Shown here: one piece after another, positions 6,526-11,063 of the stretch
How the letters are laid out: every line of letters starts with the position of its first letter
Numbering within the stretch: position 1 is the stretch's first letter
DNA from: Deltaproteobacteria bacterium
GTDB lineage: Bacteria > Desulfobacterota > Desulfobacteria > Desulfobacterales > B30-G6
Direction of reading: 5' to 3'
Assembly (NCBI GenBank): GCA_003647375.1
Contig: QMMS01000132.1
Coordinates: forward strand, 1-11,063
DNA length: 11,063 nucleotides
The notes under the pieces: model-generated
Told to the model about the DNA's origin: nothing
The model's database searches: none
The model's input: only the letters and a program-made list of their open reading frames with translations
Translations under genes and position numbers: made by a program

Positions 6526-7032
6526 ATGGGAACGAAAGAGCATAAAAAAAATGCACCCAAATCACTTAAGATTGCCATCATATCGGTATCGAGCACACGA
6601 ACAATTGCTGAGGATGGCAGTGGCTTGTGGATGAAGAAGAGATCTGAAAAGGAAGGGCATACCGTCGCCCTCCACAAGGTTGTTCCGGACGATAAAAGAT
6701 GCATTGCAACAGCCTTGTTTGATGCTATCGATCTGTCGGGTGCCCAGGTGGTTTTGTTGACGGGGGGCACAGGTATCAGCAGTAAAGATGTGACCATTGA
6801 AGCTATATCACCTTTGTTTCAAAAGGAGCTCACGGCATTTGGACCTGTGTTTGCGCAATTAAGTTTAGAGAAAATTGATTCTGCTGCCATAATGTCCCGT
6901 GCTACCGCCGGAATTATCGGTGGGGCCGCAGTTTTTTGCATGCCCGGCAGCCTCAGGGCCTGCAAACTTGCCTGCAAGGCGTTGATTTTTCCAGAACTGG
7001 GGCACATCGTTAGGCACATATACCATGGATGA
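6526..7032 (+). CDS. moaB: MoaB/Mog-family molybdopterin adenylyltransferase
   Basis: Family members bind molybdopterin and adenylate it with ATP before molybdate insertion by MoeA; some bacterial MoaB proteins are inactive or redundant with Mog. The 168-residue protein has the fold's signature: IAIISVS (16-22), LLTGGTGISSKD (77-88) with the key Asp88, AFGPVF..LS (104-113), SRATAG (124-129) and CMPGS (138-142). Length and motifs resemble E. coli MoaB, and the catalytic-type Asp is kept. The first dozen residues are Lys-rich and probably unstructured. The start is fixed by a strong AGGAG five nt upstream of the ATG. It heads the plus-strand group with the radical SAM gene 36 nt downstream, and is divergent from mobA across a 325-nt spacer. 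Confidence 0.92.
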   Translation: MGTKEHKKNAPKSLKIAIISVSSTRTIAEDGSGLWMKKRSEKEGHTVALHKVVPDDKRCIATALFDAIDLSGAQVVLLTGGTGISSKDVTIEAISPLFQKELTAFGPVFAQLSLEKIDSAAIMSRATAGIIGGAAVFCMPGSLRACKLACKALIFPELGHIVRHIYHG

Positions 7033-7068
7033 AAGCTGTTATAGAGATAGCGACGACAATATTAAAAA

Positions 7069-8379
7069 ATGAAAAACGCTGCACGTTTCGAAACGAACCG
7101 ACAATGGCTGACCGCTGTTGTGGCCAATCCTGAAGGGGAGATCTTTGAACTGGAGGGATATGCTGCGGTGGGCATGTCAGGGACGGTCTTGAAGCCCTTA
7201 ACGATGGGCGGAACGCTGCGTATGCCTTTCGGCAGCGAGTTGATGTTTCTGCCGGACCGGACGCCGATACTGTATAGTGTGCAAAACCGGCAACTTGAAG
7301 TGATGACGCACAACCCCTATCTTCCTTCAGAGCGCATCTATCCTGTTGCCGCATTTAATTCTCCCGGGTATATTGTCACACATATCAGCGGCTATCAGGC
7401 CACCAGACAAGTCAGGTCTCTGCCGCTCTTTTCATATGGAGCGGTGGGCTGGCACCGAGATGCGTTCCGATCTGCTGTAGTTTGTGTTGACCGGGAAAGA
7501 CGACAGGATCTCCGGCTGATGAAGAAGCGCCATGTCGTCGCCGGTGTAGAAAGCATGCGAAAAGAACTTCCCGGCAACAAGTTGAGGAAACACCTTGAAA
7601 CCTGTGCGCTGACGTATGGATGCCCTGCAGGGAAAAATTTTTTCCTGGGTCGATACGAGGCACCGTTGCCAACCGCAACCAACTGTAATGCTCAGTGTCT
7701 GGGATGTTTGTCTCTTCAAAAACAGGGGGAGATATCCTGCAGCCAGGAACGAATATCGTTTACACCGCAACCGGAGGAGATTGCAGACGTTGCCTTGATC
7801 CATATCGGGCGCGTTGCAAAAGGCATTGTCAGCTTTGGCCAGGGTTGTGAAGGAGATCCCTTGCTGGCGACCCATGTCATAGAACCGGCTGTTCGTCTGA
7901 TACGTTCTAAAACAGCCCGGGGTACGATCCATGTGAATACCAACGGTAGTCTCACCAAAGAGCTCGAACGGTTAATCTCAGCCGGCATCGACAGTGTTCG
8001 AATCAGTATCAACAGCTTCAGAAAAAGATGGTATCATGCCTATTTCCGACCAAAAGGTTATGATTTTTCCAGTGTCATGAACAGTATTGGATTGTCTTTG
8101 GAGAGAGGCCTATATGTTTCGATCAACTATCTGAACATGCCCGGCATAACCGATACGCCGGAAGAGCTCGAAAGCCTGATTTCATTTTTAAAGAACTATC
8201 CGATTCACCGGATTCAGTGGCGAAACCTGAATTTTGATCCCCTCCGTTACTATGAGGCCATGAACCGTGCAGCACCATGCGGAGATGCCCTGGGTGTTCG
8301 ATACCTGCTCAAGCGTATTCAAAAAGAGTTTCCCGACCTGTCTTTTGGTTACTTTAATCCGCCCAAGGAGAAATGGTAA
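7069..8379 (+). CDS. Radical SAM protein of unknown function with long N-terminal domain
   Basis: The 436-residue protein contains the radical SAM [4Fe-4S] motif CNAQCLGC (C206, C210, C213), a GGE-like SAM site SFGQGCEGDPLL (255-266), HVNTNGS (288-294) and DSVRISINS (308-316). The cluster motif lies unusually far in, after about 200 residues containing a separate domain that begins with NPEGEIFELEGYAAVG. Just before the cluster is CALTYGCPAGKNFF (179-192), with two further cysteines (C179, C185) and then GRYEAPLPT. No SPASM-type cysteine cluster is seen at the C-terminus, so it does not look like a peptide-modifying SPASM enzyme, nor is it MoaA. I recall similar proteins annotated only as radical SAM in anaerobes; substrate unknown. 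No Shine-Dalgarno is visible, but a stop codon lies just upstream in frame (7063-7065), so the ATG at 7069 is the first possible one. It is followed within 20 nt by prmA. Confidence 0.9.
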   Translation: MKNAARFETNRQWLTAVVANPEGEIFELEGYAAVGMSGTVLKPLTMGGTLRMPFGSELMFLPDRTPILYSVQNRQLEVMTHNPYLPSERIYPVAAFNSPGYIVTHISGYQATRQVRSLPLFSYGAVGWHRDAFRSAVVCVDRERRQDLRLMKKRHVVAGVESMRKELPGNKLRKHLETCALTYGCPAGKNFFLGRYEAPLPTATNCNAQCLGCLSLQKQGEISCSQERISFTPQPEEIADVALIHIGRVAKGIVSFGQGCEGDPLLATHVIEPAVRLIRSKTARGTIHVNTNGSLTKELERLISAGIDSVRISINSFRKRWYHAYFRPKGYDFSSVMNSIGLSLERGLYVSINYLNMPGITDTPEELESLISFLKNYPIHRIQWRNLNFDPLRYYEAMNRAAPCGDALGVRYLLKRIQKEFPDLSFGYFNPPKEKW

Positions 8380-8399
8380 TTTTACGGAACGATAATTTT

Positions 8400-9335
8400 A
8401 TGAAATGGATAGCGGCAAAAATTATTTTTTATCATGAGAACACGCAGCTTGCGACGGATTTGATTTCAGAGATATTCTACGACCTTGGCCTGAAAGGTGT
8501 CCAGATCGAGGACCCGGAGCTTGCGCCGGAAGAGACGTGGGGCGAGGGTGCTTGTATTGGGCCTTTACAACACGCCGTCATCGGGTTTTTTCCGGATACG
8601 CCTCAAACGGCCGACAAGTTAAATGAACTAGAGAAAAAGATTCGGTCTTTGGAAAGAACCCTCGGGGTCCACTGCAACAAGGAATTTAGGCAGATGGATG
8701 AGGAAGACTGGGCCGAGTCATGGAAGGCTTTTTTTTGGCCACAACGCATAACTTCCAGGATAACGGTTAAACCGACCTGGCGGGATTACAATGCCGAATC
8801 AGATGAAATTGTACTGGAAATCGACCCAGGCATGGCATTTGGTACCGGAACACACCCGACAACAGCCTTATGCATTACGCTCATAGAGAGATACCTCTCA
8901 GCAGGAGCTACTTTCCTGGATATTGGAACAGGCTCGGGAATATTAATGATTGCAGCCGCCAGGTTGGGCGCGGACCGGCTTGTGGGTATTGATAATGATG
9001 AGACCGCCCTGGGTATCGCTGAGAAGAATCTTCTGTTAAATCACATCAGTCAGCCATGTTTTGAAGTAAAGGCGGGTAACTTGGCAGATGGTATTGACGG
9101 GCGATTTGATCTCATTGCGGCCAATATTCTTTCGGAAGCAATTTTAAAACTTCTTGGAACCATTGGCCGGCATATGTTGCCAAAAAGTGTTTTGATCTGT
9201 TCGGGTATCTATAAAGATAATTGTGGAGATGTTTTGAAAAAAATGCAGCAACAGGGTCTGAGGATTTTAGAAGAACTGCATGAGGATAGCTGGGTAGCGA
9301 TTGCCTGCTCCAACCCGAATGCCTCAGCGGCCTGA
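8400..9335 (+). CDS. prmA: Ribosomal protein L11 methyltransferase
   Basis: PrmA trimethylates lysines and the N-terminus of ribosomal protein L11, using S-adenosylmethionine. From the chosen start the protein has 311 residues, close to the family size. The N-terminal substrate-recognition domain begins MKWIAAKI, like family members that begin M-x-W-I. The catalytic domain has DPGMAFGTGTHPTT (142-155), the SAM loop DIGTGSG (174-180), GIDND (196-200) and AANIL (240-244). The ATG at 8400 is chosen for this alignment. An upstream ATG at 8373 would overlap the radical SAM gene by 7 nt, add nine residues unlike the family, and leave its AAGGAG only 2 nt away. The last residues (NPNASAA) extend past the usual Trp-containing end and are encoded inside the long palindrome at 9312-9437. 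Confidence 0.94.
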   Translation: MKWIAAKIIFYHENTQLATDLISEIFYDLGLKGVQIEDPELAPEETWGEGACIGPLQHAVIGFFPDTPQTADKLNELEKKIRSLERTLGVHCNKEFRQMDEEDWAESWKAFFWPQRITSRITVKPTWRDYNAESDEIVLEIDPGMAFGTGTHPTTALCITLIERYLSAGATFLDIGTGSGILMIAAARLGADRLVGIDNDETALGIAEKNLLLNHISQPCFEVKAGNLADGIDGRFDLIAANILSEAILKLLGTIGRHMLPKSVLICSGIYKDNCGDVLKKMQQQGLRILEELHEDSWVAIACSNPNASAA

Positions 9336-9437
9336 TACGCCCATTTGGGGCGTTATCCGAGGATCGCAGTATGCATATACGGCTTCACCTCGGATGCCTT
9401 CCAAAGAAACGTATCAAACCGCTGAGGAATCCGGGTT
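9312..9437. repeat. 126-bp imperfect palindrome at the prmA 3' end
   Basis: Symmetrical arms pair about a centre near 9374.5-9375: AACCCG/CGGGTT (9312-9317 with 9432-9437), CCTCAGCGG/CCGCTGAGG (9322-9330 with 9419-9427), GATACG/CGTATC (9334-9339 with 9410-9415), TTTGG/CCAAA (9344-9348 with 9401-9405), ATCCGAGG/CCTCGGAT (9355-9362 with 9388-9395) and GTAT/ATAC at the tip (9369-9372 with 9377-9380). At least 38 base pairs line up, with small and mostly symmetric internal loops. It supplies the last seven codons and stop of prmA and fills most of the convergent gap. There is no U-run as in an intrinsic terminator. It resembles in kind an ERIC-like or MITE-like palindromic repeat, but no ORF or second copy is in the window. 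Confidence 0.85.
9334..9357. terminator. Hairpin directly after the prmA stop
   Basis: GATACGCCC (9334-9342) pairs with GGGCGTTATC (9348-9357) with one bulged T and a 5-nt loop. It is a strong local stem immediately at the prmA stop. It lacks a following T-tract, so termination would need help. It is an alternative fold to the left arm of the larger palindrome, which uses the same bases. Confidence 0.3.
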
Positions 9438-9480
9438 ACGGCTGACATTTCATGAAGGCGTATTTATCCGGAAACCCGGA
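9430..9480. terminator. Inverted repeat over the 3' end of the yibQ-like gene
   Basis: TCCGGGTT (9430-9437) is the exact reverse complement of AACCCGGA (9473-9480), with a 35-nt spacer. A smaller hairpin TCCGG/CCGGA (9467-9471 with 9476-9480, 4-nt loop) is nested on the right side. The repeat straddles the stop of the minus-strand gene and competes with the outermost arm of the 9312-9437 palindrome. A role in transcript ends is possible; no T-tract supports classical termination. Confidence 0.3.
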
Positions 9481-10435
9481 CGACCTCTGAAACCGGCACG
9501 AACCGCACCTTTTGTTTCAGATCAGGCAGGCAGGTCTTAAGCACTTGATAGGTTTTGGTATAGGGGTGTGCAATCCCGATGGCGAAATCATGTGTTGTCG
9601 CTATGCGAACAAGCTCGTAAAGTTGTTTTTTGATGAAGTCACTATCTTGAAAATGATCAATAAAAACATCTCGTTCGCCAAAGGGGATCTGTAACAGGCT
9701 TGCCGAAGGACGACAGATTGTTTTTTCTGTTGTCCGGCTGTCGATGAAAAAAAGGTTACGCTGTTTCAGAACTGAGAAAACCTGACGCATTTGAGAGGCG
9801 TTTGCAGTCATTTTTGAGCCCATGTGGTTATTGATACCTGATACAAAAGGCATCTCCTCAAGGTTTTGAATGAGTTGCTGAACCAGTTCGTCCGGTGTCA
9901 TGTTGGTCAGCAATGTGCCCGGACCCGGGTTGATCCGTGGATATTCAAAGGGCTCCATGGGTTGGTGAAGCATGATTTCGACATGGTTCTTTCGGGCCTC
10001 ATCAACAATGCTTTTTGTGAACGGGCTTTTGGGAAGTATCGAAAGGGTTATGGGTAGATTTAAACTGAGAAATTTTTTTACGACTGCACGATCATAGCCG
10101 ATATCATCAACAATGAGGGCAACCCGTGGTGATTTTTCAATCGGCGTTGTTTTGGGCGGCTTTTTTTCTTTGAGCAGGGGGATATCCTTTTCGGGATATA
10201 TCTCGAACCGAAAGTCCGGCAGGTGATTCCGGCTTTTTTCAAAATTGCCTTCAATCGTCTTGACGGGACGCCTCTTTGAGAGGAAGTGATGCGTCAGGGT
10301 GCCGGCCAGGATGACAAGAACGATCAATATGCATAGACTGATCGGGATCTTTATAAACTGCCGAAACTGATTCTTTTTTTTGGATGTTTTTCTTTTTTTT
10401 ACTACGGTTTTTTTTTTGGGGCGCTTACTTGCCAT
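9464..10435 (-). CDS. YibQ-like divergent polysaccharide deacetylase (DUF610)
   Basis: This 323-residue protein matches the divergent polysaccharide deacetylase family (Polysacc_deac_2, E. coli YibQ). It has a very Lys-rich cytoplasmic N-terminus (1-28), one transmembrane helix (about 29-51), a linker (about 52-102), and a periplasmic NodB-like barrel. Family marks are ALIVDDIG (106-113, the Asp-Asp pair), LHQPMEP (156-162), GINNHMGSKMT (200-210), FFIDSRTT (229-236) and IGIAHPY (286-292). The His and Asp residues of the metal site appear to be present, but the substrate and activity of this family are not established. It overlaps the end of the CtpA gene by 11 nt, a pairing that I recall from other proteobacteria, so a peptidoglycan-related role is likely. 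The N-terminal codons contain three A-tracts of 8-10 bases. Confidence 0.92.
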   Translation of the reverse strand: MASKRPKKKTVVKKRKTSKKKNQFRQFIKIPISLCILIVLVILAGTLTHHFLSKRRPVKTIEGNFEKSRNHLPDFRFEIYPEKDIPLLKEKKPPKTTPIEKSPRVALIVDDIGYDRAVVKKFLSLNLPITLSILPKSPFTKSIVDEARKNHVEIMLHQPMEPFEYPRINPGPGTLLTNMTPDELVQQLIQNLEEMPFVSGINNHMGSKMTANASQMRQVFSVLKQRNLFFIDSRTTEKTICRPSASLLQIPFGERDVFIDHFQDSDFIKKQLYELVRIATTHDFAIGIAHPYTKTYQVLKTCLPDLKQKVRFVPVSEVVRVSG

Positions 10436-11063
10436 TACTTAAATCTTTGAAAATGTCATAGCTGATCAGGATCTCCAGTGCGCGCATTACCTGGTTGTCA
10501 TTCTGAATATTTTCCAGCAACATAGCGTTTGGTTGCGGTAGATTTTTCTCCGGCCCGTCAATCTGCTTTGTTGTGTCTTTTAACGGCTTGGCATCTAAAT
10601 GATTTTTAAGGTCTTTTTCATGCAACAGCCCATCCACGGGGTTGGGGGCATCGTTACTATCGATACTTTTTTTATGAACAACGATATCCGGTACGATACC
10701 GGTGGCCTGAATCGATTGACCACTGGGTGTATAATATCTTGCGATGGTAAATTTAATGCCAAAACCATCTCTCAACGATTCAACCGTTTGGACGGAGCCC
10801 TTGCCAAATGTCTGTGTTCCCAGCAACAACGCCCGCTGATGATCTTTTAATGCGCCGGCCACAATTTCTGAAGCACTGGCACTGCCGCCGTTGATAAGGA
10901 TGATGATAGGGTAGCTTCTCGGGGTGTCGCTGGGATGTGCTTTAAAAACATTGTTGTGCTTATCGAGTCGTCCTTTGATCGTTAGAATGGTTCCTTCTTC
11001 GATGAAAAGGTCTGATACGGAGATGGCCTGGGAAAGTATGCCGCCCGGGTTGTCCCTTAAATC
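10425..11063 (-). CDS. ctpA: CtpA-type S41 C-terminal processing protease, 5' part outside window
   Basis: The frame is open from the right edge to a TAA at 10425-10427, giving the last 212 residues. The visible part starts DLRDNPGG and contains the S41 catalytic region: NGGSASASE (visible residues 58-66, with S63 the likely nucleophile) and TFGKGSVQ (85-92, with K88 exactly 25 residues later, the spacing of the Ser-Lys dyad in Prc/CtpA enzymes). YYTPSGQSIQATGI follows, as usual for the family. The C-terminal 80 residues are hydrophilic, Asp/Lys-rich and poorly conserved. CtpA proteases degrade or trim periplasmic proteins, often peptidoglycan hydrolases. The N-terminal signal and PDZ domain must lie outside the window. 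The stop overlaps the start of the YibQ-like gene, so both are probably co-translated. Confidence 0.95.
   Translation of the reverse strand, partial: DLRDNPGGILSQAISVSDLFIEEGTILTIKGRLDKHNNVFKAHPSDTPRSYPIIILINGGSASASEIVAGALKDHQRALLLGTQTFGKGSVQTVESLRDGFGIKFTIARYYTPSGQSIQATGIVPDIVVHKKSIDSNDAPNPVDGLLHEKDLKNHLDAKPLKDTTKQIDGPEKNLPQPNAMLLENIQNDNQVMRALEILISYDIFKDLSNGK

Noticed and set aside
8373..8399. Upstream ATG for prmA adding nine residues.
   Set aside because: The AAGGAG is only 2 nt from that ATG and the added residues have no counterpart in PrmA; the MKWI start at 8400 fits the family.
9301..9540. Plus-strand frame of 79 codons across the prmA end and the convergent gap.
   Set aside because: It reads through the palindrome and the antisense of the yibQ-like gene, has no ribosome binding site or recognisable protein features, and overlaps supported genes.

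Overview
The window looks like chromosomal DNA of a mid-GC, Gram-negative anaerobe, most likely a Desulfobacterota (Desulfobacterales-type sulfate reducer). This is inferred from gene content: an outer-membrane-type lytic transglycosylase lipoprotein, a CtpA/YibQ-like pair, a corrinoid methyltransferase-type protein, molybdenum cofactor (Moco) genes and a radical SAM family that I associate with anaerobes. Genes are tightly packed, often overlapping by a few bases. I see no tRNA, rRNA, CRISPR array, transposase or prophage.

Layout. (1) 1-1798, minus strand: tatB, tatC, an unrecognised 58-residue small ORF, and a corrinoid (B12-binding) protein that runs off the left edge. A promoter-like sequence precedes tatB at 1927-1954. 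(2) 1958-6200, minus strand: mobA, moaE-like, moaC, rmuC and mltA. Overlaps at three of the four junctions (mobA/moaE, moaC/rmuC as ATGA, rmuC/mltA as TGATG) and 26 nt between moaE and moaC suggest one operon. (3) 6201-6525: a 325-base divergent spacer with a candidate hairpin before mobA, a sigma70-like promoter pointing at moaB, and a roughly 150-nt structured moaB leader; I see nothing convincing in 6262-6341. (4) 6526-9335, plus strand: moaB, a radical SAM protein of unknown function, and prmA. (5) 9312-9437: a 126-bp imperfect palindrome that begins inside the last codons of prmA and fills most of the convergent gap. (6) 9464-11063, minus strand: a YibQ-like divergent polysaccharide deacetylase preceded by the 3' part of a CtpA-type S41 protease that enters from the right edge.

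How the genes fit together. MoaC, MoaE, MobA and MoaB cover parts of Moco synthesis (precursor cyclisation, dithiolene formation, guanylylation, adenylylation); MoaA, MoaD and MoeA are not here. The adjacent Tat translocase exports folded proteins, classically including Moco enzymes, so the neighbourhood plausibly joins cofactor supply to export. MltA, CtpA and the YibQ-like protein are cell-envelope functions; RmuC and PrmA are housekeeping.

The most unusual features are the prmA palindrome, the moaB leader with competing hairpins, and the divergent MoaE. I did not find a clear new defence or biosynthetic system.
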